From BM003 sp963783695 (lineage in GTDB: Bacteria > Pseudomonadota > Gammaproteobacteria > Steroidobacterales > BM003), in contig CAWAOM010000007.1 in NCBI GenBank assembly GCA_963783695.1, forward strand, positions 124,001 to 188,000: a stretch of 64,000 nt of DNA. The letters are read 5' to 3'. Of the stretch, positions 53,149 through 61,915 are shown piece by piece. How positions within the stretch are numbered: the stretch's first letter is position 1; each line of letters starts with the position of its first letter. The notes beneath the pieces were generated by a model. That model ran no database searches and was not told the origin of the DNA. It saw only the letters and a list, made by a program, of their open reading frames with translations. A program made the position numbers and the translations under genes.

Positions 53149-53735
53149 CGAGCTTCAGGAGTTCTGTGGCGGTGCTGTTGGCCCTCTTTCTGCTGATCGC
53201 AGCCAGCCCGGCGGCGGCTGCGCAACAGTCGCGCTGGTGCGGTAGCGGCCAGGGTAACTCACTCGAATTTGTCGGTGCCTGGGAAGGTGAAGAATTCCGC
53301 GGTGTCTTTCGCCGCTTCAAGGTGGAAATGGCATTCGACCGGCTGCGTCCGGAGGCTGCGCGGTTGCGAGTCGAGGTCGACGTGACCAGTGCGTTTAGCG
53401 ATAACGCGATCCGCGACGAGGCGCTGGCTGAGCCCGACTGGTTCCATTTCGCGGATTTCCCGAGCGCGCGGTTTTCGGGTCTTGCAGGAGCGGTTGCCGC
53501 CGGGCCCGGTTTTCGCATCGACGGGACGCTCGAGTTGAAGGGGCGTGGCCATCCGCTTTCGTTGACGTTCGAATGGCGCGAGGCCGAAGGCGAGGCCCGC
53601 ATATCGGGCACGGCCATACTGGACCGTACCTGGTTCAATGTCGGTGAAGGCGAGTGGCAGGACGGATCGGTAATTGCGCACCAGGTGCGGCTGGAATTCG
53701 ACGTCGACCTGAGATCCTGCCCCGATGCCAGCTAG
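53145..53735 (+). CDS. YceI family periplasmic protein
   Basis: A 196-residue protein with signal peptide (to about AAAQ) and an YceI fold: the FEFVGAWEGEEFRGVFRRFK stretch (in part) FVGAWEGEEFRGVF, a DVTSAFSDNAIRDEALAEPDWFHFADFP segment and the FEWREAEGEARISGTAILDRTWFNVGEGEW stretch. YceI proteins bind isoprenoid quinones or lipids in a lipocalin-like barrel. Coupling to cytochrome b561 (ATGA overlap) supports a quinone-linked role. Its stop overlaps the next gene by 11 bp. Confidence 0.88.
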   Translation: MTSFRSSVAVLLALFLLIAASPAAAAQQSRWCGSGQGNSLEFVGAWEGEEFRGVFRRFKVEMAFDRLRPEAARLRVEVDVTSAFSDNAIRDEALAEPDWFHFADFPSARFSGLAGAVAAGPGFRIDGTLELKGRGHPLSLTFEWREAEGEARISGTAILDRTWFNVGEGEWQDGSVIAHQVRLEFDVDLRSCPDAS

Positions 53736-54459
53736 ATTGTCCCGGGCCTGGCTGGCGCTCGCGCTGCCCGCTTTTCTTGTTGCGGGCTGCAGTGGATCGG
53801 TCGCTCCCGTTACCGACGTTCCGGCGCAGGGGTTTCCGGCGGATTTCCCGTTTGCCGATTACCGGGAGCGCGCCGGCCGGATCTATCGCGTCACCGATTG
53901 GGGCTCGGAGTTGCTGATCACCGTCTATCGGGACGGGCCGCTGGCCCGCTTCGGCCACGACCACGTTGTCCACCATGCGTCTCTCGGCGGGATGATAGCG
54001 GTACCGCCGGCAATCGCGGATGCCCGCGCCGATCTGTTCCTGGCGGTGACGGAACTGGCCGTCGATGACCCGCAGCGACGCGCAGAGGCCGGTTTGGATA
54101 CCGAGCCGAGCGCTGAAGATATCGCGGCAACGCGCTCCAATATGCTCGGACCGCGGGTGCTGAATGCCGCTGTTCACCCTTTTCTTGGGGTCAGCGTCGA
54201 GAGTGTGGCGGGGGAGCTGCCCGAGGTCGTGCTAACGCTTGCGATTGCGTTGGCTGGCACGACGACCCGGATAACCACGCCGGCGACGGTGGAAGTCAGC
54301 CGTTGTGTGGTCAACGTCTCCGCGGTCATGTCGCTACGCCAATCGGAACTGGGGCTCGAGCCTTTCAGTGTATTGGGCGGCGCCTTGCGCGTCGCAGATG
54401 AATTTCAGGTCCGGTTGCGATTGCTGGCCGAATCGCAAGATGATGGCTGTGGCGCCTGA
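53725..54459 (+). CDS. YceI-like lipoprotein
   Basis: A 244-residue lipoprotein; lipobox LVAGC ends at Cys22. The barrel is of YceI type, but more distant: the RIYRVTDWGSELLITVYRDG stretch, LARFGHDHVVHHASLGGMIAV, and RSNMLGPRVLNAAVHPFLGV. The FGHDH and NAAVHPF histidine positions recur in the subgroup. The start overlaps the first YceI gene by 11 bp, so b561, YceI and this lipoprotein form one operon. The two YceI proteins may bind the same or different lipids. Confidence 0.83.
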   Translation: MPARLSRAWLALALPAFLVAGCSGSVAPVTDVPAQGFPADFPFADYRERAGRIYRVTDWGSELLITVYRDGPLARFGHDHVVHHASLGGMIAVPPAIADARADLFLAVTELAVDDPQRRAEAGLDTEPSAEDIAATRSNMLGPRVLNAAVHPFLGVSVESVAGELPEVVLTLAIALAGTTTRITTPATVEVSRCVVNVSAVMSLRQSELGLEPFSVLGGALRVADEFQVRLRLLAESQDDGCGA

Positions 54460-54524
54460 CGCAGGCAGCCGCCGCGCGATCACCGTGGCCGAACCATTGC
54501 CCGCGAACGGGCGGAGCTGGCAAT

Positions 54525-55871
54525 TTATGCTGACGCGGGGCGAGCCTTGACATCAGCATCGATAGCCGCCGTTTCCACCGTTTCCACCGTGGCCTGAGCC
54601 GCCGGCAATATGCATTTGACCCGGGCGCCGCCGGAGGCTCGGGAGAAGTGCATTACGCTGCCGCCGAGGGCCTTTGCACGATAGTCCATGATCGACCGGC
54701 CCATGCCAATAACGTCGTTCTGATCGTCGATACCGATACCATCGTCGTCGACCGTGAGAATCAGTGTTTCTTCGCCGCACGCGAGATCGATCGAGAGTCT
54801 GCTGCAACGGCTGTGCCGCACTGCATTGTTAGCCGCCTCCTGTGCAATTCTGTAAAGCTGCAACGCAGCCGCGCCCTGCAGAACCGGGAAGCGCGGATCA
54901 CAGGAAAACCGGCATTTCAGCTGGTAAATACTGGAAATATTGTCCACCAGTCTGCGCAATGCAGTCGGCAGACCGCCCTGCTCGAGGTCAACCGGCGAAA
55001 GGCCCTGTGCCATGCGGCGGGTATTTTCTATGACCTGTTTCAGCCTGGCATTGATTTTCTCGAGCGCGTTTGTTTGCGCGGAGTTGTTCCGCCGGGCGGC
55101 GTTGACGACCAGTTGCAGTTGCAGCGCGACGCTTACCAGGTCCTGGGCGAGACTGTCGTGGAGGTCATGACCGATACGGCGTTGCTCGCCTTCGATGGCC
55201 TCGATCAACTCGCGTTGACGCTGCCTCACCTGGGAAACATCGCGCGCTACCGATATGACATGAGGGCGATCGTTCAGGTTGAAACTCTCCGATGACGCCT
55301 GAAAATCAATCTTCTTGCCGGAGCGTGTACGCATCGTCGATTCGAAATTGTGAACCCGGCCGTCACGCTGAATGGCTTCCATGAAACGGCGCCGGTCAAG
55401 CCGGTTGGCCCAGAGTCCAAGGTCTGCAGTGGTGCTGCCAATGGCTTCTTCGCGGGAATACCCGGTGATTTGCTCGAAGCCCTCGTTAACATCGACAACC
55501 GTTCCGTCGTCAAGACGAAAAATCGTGATCGAGTCGGGCGTATAGCGAAAAGCCTTGGAGAATTTGTGCTCCGAAATTTTAAGCGCATCAACCGCTTGCT
55601 GCTTCTCGATCAGCATTCGGCCGAAAAGAAACAGCGCCAGCAACGTGAAGAAACTGATGAACAGCGCCGGCACTTCGCTTGCATGACCCCAGATTGACTC
55701 ATGGTCGTGGCCCATCTCGTTGATCAGCGTGGCGATCTGCCGTCCGCTTAACAGTGCAAGAATCGCCGTGAGCGTGCCGATTCGCCAGTCGCGCAGGCGC
55801 CGCCAAAGCACGATCGAGTAAACGACGCCCGCGACGCGCAGCAAAATTGAAAAGACCAGTATCAGTTGCAT
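54525..55871 (-). CDS. PAS-domain sensor histidine kinase (NarX/UhpB-like HisKA_3)
   Basis: A 448-residue membrane kinase. Two or three spans lie near residues 1-85, then a PAS domain (about 103-215, with FRYTPDSITIFRLDDGTVVD), a HisKA_3 dimer domain with the phospho-acceptor His238 in GHDLHDSLAQD, and an ATPase domain (IAQEAANNAVRHS, DDDGIGIDD, MGRSIMDYRAKALGG). This is the class that signals to LuxR-type response regulators, but none is adjacent, so it is an orphan. The signal is unknown. It is divergent from the Tas gene and convergent with the YceI lipoprotein. Confidence 0.9.
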   Translation of the reverse strand: MQLILVFSILLRVAGVVYSIVLWRRLRDWRIGTLTAILALLSGRQIATLINEMGHDHESIWGHASEVPALFISFFTLLALFLFGRMLIEKQQAVDALKISEHKFSKAFRYTPDSITIFRLDDGTVVDVNEGFEQITGYSREEAIGSTTADLGLWANRLDRRRFMEAIQRDGRVHNFESTMRTRSGKKIDFQASSESFNLNDRPHVISVARDVSQVRQRQRELIEAIEGEQRRIGHDLHDSLAQDLVSVALQLQLVVNAARRNNSAQTNALEKINARLKQVIENTRRMAQGLSPVDLEQGGLPTALRRLVDNISSIYQLKCRFSCDPRFPVLQGAAALQLYRIAQEAANNAVRHSRCSRLSIDLACGEETLILTVDDDGIGIDDQNDVIGMGRSIMDYRAKALGGSVMHFSRASGGARVKCILPAAQATVETVETAAIDADVKARPASA

Positions 55872-55996
55872 TCTGTTATCCGCGACGACCCGCCACGGTC
55901 AGCCGCCGTTCTTTTTGTTGCCCGGACTCAAGCATAGTGTAATCCCGTTATTGATAGAATCCTCGCTCGCCATGAAATGCATGAGGGTTGATCGAA

Positions 55997-57040
55997 ATGC
56001 GCTTTAATCGGCTCGGACGCTCGGATATCGATGTCAGTGCAATTTGCCTCGGCACGATGACCTGGGGTCAGCAGAACAGTGAGGAACAGGCCCACGCCCA
56101 GCTGGACTACGCGATCTCTCGGGGCGTTAACTTTATCGATGCCGCGGAAATGTATCCTGTGCCCGCGCGGCCTGAAACCCAGGGCAGAACCGAGCAATTC
56201 ATCGGTTCATGGATGGAGGCGCGTGGCAACCGCGGCGATGTCTTTCTCGCAACCAAGGTCTGCGGGAGTCATCGGGTCGGTATTGGCAGCCATCTTCGCG
56301 GCGGGAGCCGTCTCAGCAGTGAGCAGATTCACGCCGCCATCGATGCTTCCCTGCAGCGCCTGCGCACCGATCATGTCGATCTCTACCAGGTGCACTGGCC
56401 GGATCGGCCGACCAATTGCTTTGGCCGGCTCGGTTTTGATCAACCGCTCGATGACGACAGCGTGCCGATCGAGGAGACGCTGGCGGCGCTGGACGAACTG
56501 GTCCTCGCGGGTAAGGTTCGTTTTGTTGGCGTGTCCAACGAAACTCCCTGGGGGGTGATGGAGTATCTGCGCGTTGCCGGTGACAAAAAACTGGCGCGCA
56601 TACATTCGATTCAAAACCCCTACAACCTGCTGAACCGGTCATTTGAAGTCGGACTCGCCGAAATTAGCCTGCGCGAGGCGGTACCGCTGCTCGCCTATTC
56701 GCCGCTGGCGTTTGGCGCTCTGAGCGGCAAATACCTTGATGACAACAGACCGGAAGGCGCCCGGCTTACCCTCTTTCCGCAATTCGCCCGCTACACCGGC
56801 GACCCCGGTGTCAGGGCGACTCATGCCTATGTCGACATCGCGCGGCGGCACGGTCTCGACCCGGCGCAGATGGCCATTGCCTATGCGGTTTCGCGCCCGT
56901 TTGCGGCAAGCGTGATCATTGGCGCCACCACAATGGAGCAGTTGCGCTCGAACATTGGCGCCGTGGAACTAATGCTCGATGATCAGATCCTGGCAGAAAT
57001 CGAGGCAGTGCATGCGGACTGTTCCAACCCGTGTCCCTGA
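55997..57040 (+). CDS. tas: Aldo/keto reductase, Tas type
   Basis: A 347-residue NADP(H)-dependent reductase from the ATG at 55997 (GAGGG upstream); Tas of E. coli has 346 residues. The motifs are intact: LGTMTWGQQNSEEQAHAQLD, the FIDAAEMYPVPARPETQGRTE segment (catalytic Asp/Tyr; shown in part), ATKVCG with the Lys, and the DHVDLYQVHWPDRPTNCFG stretch with the His. It reduces aldehydes or ketones. It has no recognisable partner gene nearby; the next gene is convergent. Confidence 0.9.
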   Translation: MRFNRLGRSDIDVSAICLGTMTWGQQNSEEQAHAQLDYAISRGVNFIDAAEMYPVPARPETQGRTEQFIGSWMEARGNRGDVFLATKVCGSHRVGIGSHLRGGSRLSSEQIHAAIDASLQRLRTDHVDLYQVHWPDRPTNCFGRLGFDQPLDDDSVPIEETLAALDELVLAGKVRFVGVSNETPWGVMEYLRVAGDKKLARIHSIQNPYNLLNRSFEVGLAEISLREAVPLLAYSPLAFGALSGKYLDDNRPEGARLTLFPQFARYTGDPGVRATHAYVDIARRHGLDPAQMAIAYAVSRPFAASVIIGATTMEQLRSNIGAVELMLDDQILAEIEAVHADCSNPCP

Positions 57041-57064
57041 TGAACGCGACGGCGCCGGTTGGCG

Positions 57065-58522
57065 CTATCGTTTCTGCAATGCGCCGAGGATGCCTCGGAC
57101 AAGTGCACGCCCGAACTGACTGCCGAAGCTGCGCAGCACGCTCTTGGTGACGGTCTCGCCATACGACTGACGCGACCGCCCGCGCGATTTCGACCGGGTT
57201 TTCGTCGCCCTGCCAGGCGCAGTCTCCTGCGCATCCGCGGCTTTCTTCGCCCGCGCGGTCAGAATCTCGTAAGCCGATTCCCTGTCCACGCGGTGGTCGT
57301 AGCGACCACCGACCGGGCTGCGTTGACGCATCGCTGCGACAGCCGCCTGTTCGGCCGGGCCGATTTTTGAGAGAGGCGGACGGATCAGGCAGCGCTGAAC
57401 GATGCCCGGTATTCCCTTGTCCTCGAGAGTTGATACCAGGGCTTCGCCTACGCCGAGTTGGGTGATGACGGTCTCGGTGTCGAGCTGCGGGTTGGCACGA
57501 AAAGTCTGCGCGGCAGCACGGACGGCCTTCTGATCGCGTGGTGTGAAAGCCCTGAGCGCATGCTGGAAACGATTGCCGAGCTGACCCAGCACCGCATCCG
57601 GCAGGTCCAGCGGATTCTGGGTGACAAAGAAAACGCCGACTCCCTTCGACCGAATCAGGCGCACGACCTTCTCGATCTGCTCCTCCAGCGCCTTGTTGCG
57701 ATTGTCGAAAAGGACATGGGCCTCGTCGAAGAAAAAAACCAGCCGGGGTTTGTCGGCGTCTCCGACCTCGGGGAGTTCTTCGAATAATTCGGCCAGCAGC
57801 CACAGTAGCGTGACGCCGTACAAACGCGGATGCTGAAACAACTGGTTGCTGGCGAGTACATTGATCAGGCCCCTGCCCGCCATGTCCTGGCGCATCAGGT
57901 CGCTGATGGCCAGCGCCGGTTCGCCGAGAAAGTGCTCGATGCCCTGTTGCTGCAGCACCAGCAGACGACGCTGAATCGCCGCGACGGACTGCGGGCTCAC
58001 CAGCCCGAACTGTGCCGACAGCGCCTTGCGGTCGGCGGAAACATGGGTCAGAAGAGACCGCAGATCGGCCAGGTCCAGCAGCAACAGACCCTGTTCATCT
58101 GCGACCCTGAATGCGATATTCAGGATGCCTTCCTGGGTGTCGTTGAGTTCGAGCATCTGTGCCAGCAACACCGGCCCGAGTTCGCTGACCGTAGTGCGCA
58201 CGGGATGGCCCTGTTCGCCAAAGACATCCCAGAACACCACCGGGGCCGCGGCCGGCGTGTAATTGTCGATACCGATTTTGGTTGCGCGCTGCAGCAATTT
58301 CGGATGCATCGGCGCGGCGCAGCACAGGCCGCTGAGGTCGCCTTTTACGTCGGCAAGGAAAACCGGGACACCGGCGAGTGAGAATTGCTCGGCGAGGACC
58401 TGCATTGTCACGGTCTTACCGGTTCCGGTTGCACCCGCAATCAAGCCATGGCGGTTGGCGAATCGGGTTTGCAGGAACACCTTGCCGGTGCCGCCGCCAA
58501 TCAGGATCTGTTGTTTTTCCAT
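57065..58522 (-). CDS. HerA-like ATPase (DUF853/YjgR family)
   Basis: A 485-residue P-loop ATPase from the ATG at 58522. Walker A is GATGTGKTVT (residues about 30-39), Walker B/Glu finger is VFFFDEAHVLFD, and FFVTQNPLDLPDAVLGQLGN is the sensor segment. It belongs to the HerA/FtsK superfamily branch called DUF853, whose role is unknown; HerA relatives move DNA. The C-terminus is basic (RATKTRSKSRGRSRQ), which may bind nucleic acid. It is convergent with the tas gene and divergent from the cytochrome c gene. Confidence 0.87.
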   Translation of the reverse strand: MEKQQILIGGGTGKVFLQTRFANRHGLIAGATGTGKTVTMQVLAEQFSLAGVPVFLADVKGDLSGLCCAAPMHPKLLQRATKIGIDNYTPAAAPVVFWDVFGEQGHPVRTTVSELGPVLLAQMLELNDTQEGILNIAFRVADEQGLLLLDLADLRSLLTHVSADRKALSAQFGLVSPQSVAAIQRRLLVLQQQGIEHFLGEPALAISDLMRQDMAGRGLINVLASNQLFQHPRLYGVTLLWLLAELFEELPEVGDADKPRLVFFFDEAHVLFDNRNKALEEQIEKVVRLIRSKGVGVFFVTQNPLDLPDAVLGQLGNRFQHALRAFTPRDQKAVRAAAQTFRANPQLDTETVITQLGVGEALVSTLEDKGIPGIVQRCLIRPPLSKIGPAEQAAVAAMRQRSPVGGRYDHRVDRESAYEILTARAKKAADAQETAPGRATKTRSKSRGRSRQSYGETVTKSVLRSFGSQFGRALVRGILGALQKR

Positions 58523-58642
58523 TGCTGTATCCGGGAGTCCCACGGGCCAGGCTGGTACTTCGCCGTACTGTAGCAGCTACGCGTTTACTCTACCGCGTAA
58601 AGGCGCTAGTGTCGGGGGGTGTCGACAAAGGAAATATCCGCC

Positions 58643-59074
58643 ATGAAATTCTCCATCCGACTCATGGTTGTTGTGGTGCCAGCGATGCTTGCCGCGGGGC
58701 TGCTTGTGGCTCATCCGGGCGACTATCACAATTACTCCGGCGAACAGCTTTACATGCGATTCTGTGCCAGTTGTCATGGCAAAAGTGGCGCGGGAGATGG
58801 TCCGGTAGCCGAGGCATTTTCGACACATTTGCCGGACCTTCGCAAGATGGCTGCCCGCAGCGGTGACCGATTCTCGCGCGACTGGGTGTATCGCATAGTC
58901 GACGGCCGGGTTCGAATCGCCGCTCACGGTACCCGGGATATGCCGGTCTGGGGCACCGACTTTTTTGTCGAGTATGGTGCCGATGCCGATGCCAACGCCA
59001 GGGCGCAGGAGATTATCTCGGAACTGGTCGATTATCTCGTCGCAATTCAACAGACTGACGCGGAGACGCGCTAG
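58643..59074 (+). CDS. Secreted class I c-type cytochrome
   Basis: A 143-residue cytochrome c from the ATG at 58643 (AAGGA upstream). It has a signal peptide (to about HPGD), one CASCH haem motif in FCASCHGKSGAGDGP, and a Met ligand in RDMPVWG near residue 107. It carries electrons in the periplasm. The next gene starts one base after this stop, so they are probably co-transcribed. Confidence 0.88.
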   Translation: MKFSIRLMVVVVPAMLAAGLLVAHPGDYHNYSGEQLYMRFCASCHGKSGAGDGPVAEAFSTHLPDLRKMAARSGDRFSRDWVYRIVDGRVRIAAHGTRDMPVWGTDFFVEYGADADANARAQEIISELVDYLVAIQQTDAETR

Positions 59075-59075
59075 C

Positions 59076-60077
59076 ATGGCGCAGCTGCCGGGCACCATGC
59101 GCGCGGTCAAAATCGAGACGGCGGGCGGTCCAGAGGTATTGCGCATTGCAGACATGCCCGTTCCGCGACCGGCCAGCGGCGAGGTGCTGATTGCGGTCGA
59201 AGCGGCCGGTGTTAATCGACCCGATGTGTTCCAGCGCCAGGGCCTGTATCCGCCGCCGCCGGGCGCATCGGAGATTCCCGGCCTCGAAGTTGCGGGGACG
59301 GTGGTCGAGGCGGGCGAGGGTGTTGCCGAACCCGCGGTCGGCAGTCGCGTATGCGCGTTGCTTGCGGGTGGCGGCTACGCCGAATATGCGGTGGCTCCCG
59401 CTGGTCAATGTCTGCCGATTCCCGCCGGACTCAGCGTGGTCGAGGCGGCGGCTTTGCCGGAGACTTTCTTTACGGTCTGGAGCAACGTGTTTGATCGCGG
59501 GCGCCTGCAACCGGGCGAATCACTGCTGGTTCACGGCGGTTCCAGTGGTATCGGGACGACGGCGATCCAGATGGGGGCGGCGCTTGGTGCCACCGTCTAT
59601 GCCACCGCCGGCAGCGGCGGAAAGTGCGCGGTTTGCGAAGATCTCGGCGCCACTCTGGCAGTCAATTACAGGCAAAAAGATTTTGTCGAGGTGTTGCGGG
59701 ACGCGACGGGCGGTCGCGGGATCGACGTGACGCTCGATATGGTGGCCGGGCCCTACCTCGAGCGCAATGCGCAGCTGGCGGCGGTAGACGGCCGTATTGT
59801 GATCATCGCGTTTCTCGGCGGAAGTGTTGCAACGGTGGATTTTCGACCGGTGATGACGAAACGGCTGATTGTGACCGGCTCGACGCTGCGGGCGCGTTCG
59901 GTCGCGTTCAAGACGGATATTGGCTGCAACCTGCGGGAGCGAATCTGGCCGCTACTGGAGGCCGGCGGCATCCGCCCGGTGATCCACCAGCAATTCGCCC
60001 TGGCAGAAGCGGGTCAGGCGCACGCGCTGATGGAAAGCAGCCAGCACATCGGCAAACTCGTGTTGCAGCTCGACTGA
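59076..60077 (+). CDS. NAD(P)H:quinone oxidoreductase, zeta-crystallin/PIG3 type
   Basis: A 333-residue zinc-free MDR enzyme from the ATG at 59076. It has GVNRPDVFQRQGLYPPPPG near the N-terminus, ALLAGGGYAEYAV, and the NADP-binding loop VHGGSSGIGTTAIQMG. The length and the PPPPGASEIPGLEVAG segment match the PIG3 quinone oxidoreductase group. It reduces quinones with NADPH. It begins one base after the cytochrome c gene, so the two may share a transcript. It is convergent with the ACE-like gene. Confidence 0.88.
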   Translation: MAQLPGTMRAVKIETAGGPEVLRIADMPVPRPASGEVLIAVEAAGVNRPDVFQRQGLYPPPPGASEIPGLEVAGTVVEAGEGVAEPAVGSRVCALLAGGGYAEYAVAPAGQCLPIPAGLSVVEAAALPETFFTVWSNVFDRGRLQPGESLLVHGGSSGIGTTAIQMGAALGATVYATAGSGGKCAVCEDLGATLAVNYRQKDFVEVLRDATGGRGIDVTLDMVAGPYLERNAQLAAVDGRIVIIAFLGGSVATVDFRPVMTKRLIVTGSTLRARSVAFKTDIGCNLRERIWPLLEAGGIRPVIHQQFALAEAGQAHALMESSQHIGKLVLQLD

Positions 60078-60109
60078 AGAGCGCCAGGCCAGTTGCCGGC
60101 GCGCGTATT

Positions 60110-61915
60110 TCACCGGCCTCGTGGCGCCTGCCAGGCGCAGATGCGGGCCGCGTTCTGCTGGTCGAGCCAACGCTGCAGCGGAGCGTAGTACTCGAGTAGC
60201 GATGCGGCCGAAATTTCGCGCGATCCCGTTACCTGTTCCAGCGCCTCCGGCCACGGTTTGCTTGCCCCCAGGCGGAGCATCGCGTGGAGACGGGCGCCAA
60301 AGGTCTTGTTCCCGGCGATGCTGCATTGATGCAGCGCGACACTGGCCTCGGCGCAGGCCGCGGCCAGAAGCTGGTAACCGAGAACGGCGCCAAATACTTC
60401 GGCCAGCAGATCCTGCTGATTGATGATTTCCGCCACGAGGGCCGGGTCGAAGCCGTCGCTGCGCTGCGGCCCGGCATCGATCCCCGCGTAGCGCCGCATC
60501 AACCGCCACCAGGCCTGGTTGTAATCGGCCTGTTCGGTCGCTCGCAAAAAGACCGAGCGCCGCCATTGCGCCGCTGCAATATTGATCATCAGACGTGGCA
60601 GCAACTGCAGCGACTGGTTCAGCAGACGCGCGATTTCGCTGTCTTCTTCAGGCAGCTGCTGCAGCAGTCCAAGGCCGCTCAGGTAGATCGGTGTCAGCGA
60701 CAACAGCACCAGTTGCGCATGGGCGTCCGCCAGCCCGGGATGCGGCGGCGTGCGATAGGACCAGTCGAGATCGGCAAACGCAAGGTCGTAGTGCAGACTG
60801 GCGATTGTCCGGTGTAGCCAGCGGAAATTTGCTTCGCCGATTTCGTTGCAGGTGACGATACGTGTATCGCGATAGCCATCGATGGCCCAGCCGGCACGAC
60901 TGCAGGCGGGGTCTTCGGCGGAATCATAGAACCGGGAACGCTGCCAGAAGCTGTCCGGTAGCGCCGGGTATCCGAGCGTGCCGAAAAACGCCGCGGCAAT
61001 GTGCGCGAGCTCCTGGATGCTCGAGAATCGTTGCGGCACGGATTGTTGCAGACTTAGTGGTGCCGGCAGAGACGCTGCCGCAGGTGCGACCCATCGACGC
61101 CAGTCGCGCGGGTCCAGCCTGCCAAGTGACCGGGCGGGAATCATGCCGTCCGTCGCGTGGGCAACCGCGGCCTCGTCGGCGCCAATCTGTGCGGCCACAT
61201 GGCAGTGCAGTGCGCCGTACAACGGTTTCATCTGCTGCCACAGTTGTTCGGTCGTGGCAGCCAGTCCCGCTCCGTCCGCGGCGTAGCCGGCGGCACGCCA
61301 CTCGACGACGTTGGCATAGCCCCATTCCGCCGCCGCTGCATTCAGTGGGTTGACCAGGCGTGAATAAAGTGGCCGTTGCGGGGCCAGTTGCCGCCGCCAA
61401 CCGTCCCAGTAGAAGCGGCTTTCGGCAGGGTCGCGGCCAAGGCTGATGTGTTCGTCGACGCCAGTCGCATCGAGGCAGGGCCCGTCTTCGATGCACAGCG
61501 CAGCCATGGCGGCGCTGCGGCGCAAATCGGTGATCAGTTTTGCGAGGTTGTCACGCATGCCCGGATCGGCCGGCAATGGCCACGGTGAGCGGTGCCGCAG
61601 CAATGTCAGCTTGCGCTGATCATCCTTCGCCCACAAACCACCATCTTCAGCCAACAGCGCTGCGATTCCGCTGGCAAACAATTCGTTGCGCTGGCGTTGA
61701 GCATAGCGAGCCAGCTTGATCGTGTCGGCTCCGGGCTGGGTTTGTGCCAGCCACGTCGTGACGCCGAGGTCGGCCTCGAGGGTGGCCAGTTTCCGCTCCA
61801 GCTGCGCCGGCGTGGACGGGCCTGTCGCGGCCGGGAATTGCTGCGCACCAGCTATTGTGGGCAACACTGTCACGGCTACGATGATTGCCGTCAGCCAGAC
61901 AACCTGGTGTCTCAT
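60110..61915 (-). CDS. Catalytically dead M2 (angiotensin-converting enzyme) family protein
   Basis: A 601-residue secreted protein from the ATG at 61915, with a signal peptide (to about GAQ). The M2 peptidase fold is clear over the whole length: QLWQQMKPLYGALHCHVAAQ, the DGMIPARSLGRLDPRDW segment, and the C-terminal LHQCSIAGNKTFGARL through SKPWPEALEQV and LLEYYAPLQRWLDQQN align with human ACE. But the zinc motif HEMGH is replaced: residues equivalent to ACE His383, Glu384 and His387 read Arg369, Thr370 and Ser373 here, and Glu411 is Asp397. So it cannot be a zinc peptidase of the ACE type. It may bind peptides or act as a pseudo-enzyme, which is inference. No partner gene is adjacent. Confidence 0.87.
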   Translation of the reverse strand: MRHQVVWLTAIIVAVTVLPTIAGAQQFPAATGPSTPAQLERKLATLEADLGVTTWLAQTQPGADTIKLARYAQRQRNELFASGIAALLAEDGGLWAKDDQRKLTLLRHRSPWPLPADPGMRDNLAKLITDLRRSAAMAALCIEDGPCLDATGVDEHISLGRDPAESRFYWDGWRRQLAPQRPLYSRLVNPLNAAAAEWGYANVVEWRAAGYAADGAGLAATTEQLWQQMKPLYGALHCHVAAQIGADEAAVAHATDGMIPARSLGRLDPRDWRRWVAPAAASLPAPLSLQQSVPQRFSSIQELAHIAAAFFGTLGYPALPDSFWQRSRFYDSAEDPACSRAGWAIDGYRDTRIVTCNEIGEANFRWLHRTIASLHYDLAFADLDWSYRTPPHPGLADAHAQLVLLSLTPIYLSGLGLLQQLPEEDSEIARLLNQSLQLLPRLMINIAAAQWRRSVFLRATEQADYNQAWWRLMRRYAGIDAGPQRSDGFDPALVAEIINQQDLLAEVFGAVLGYQLLAAACAEASVALHQCSIAGNKTFGARLHAMLRLGASKPWPEALEQVTGSREISAASLLEYYAPLQRWLDQQNAARICAWQAPRGR

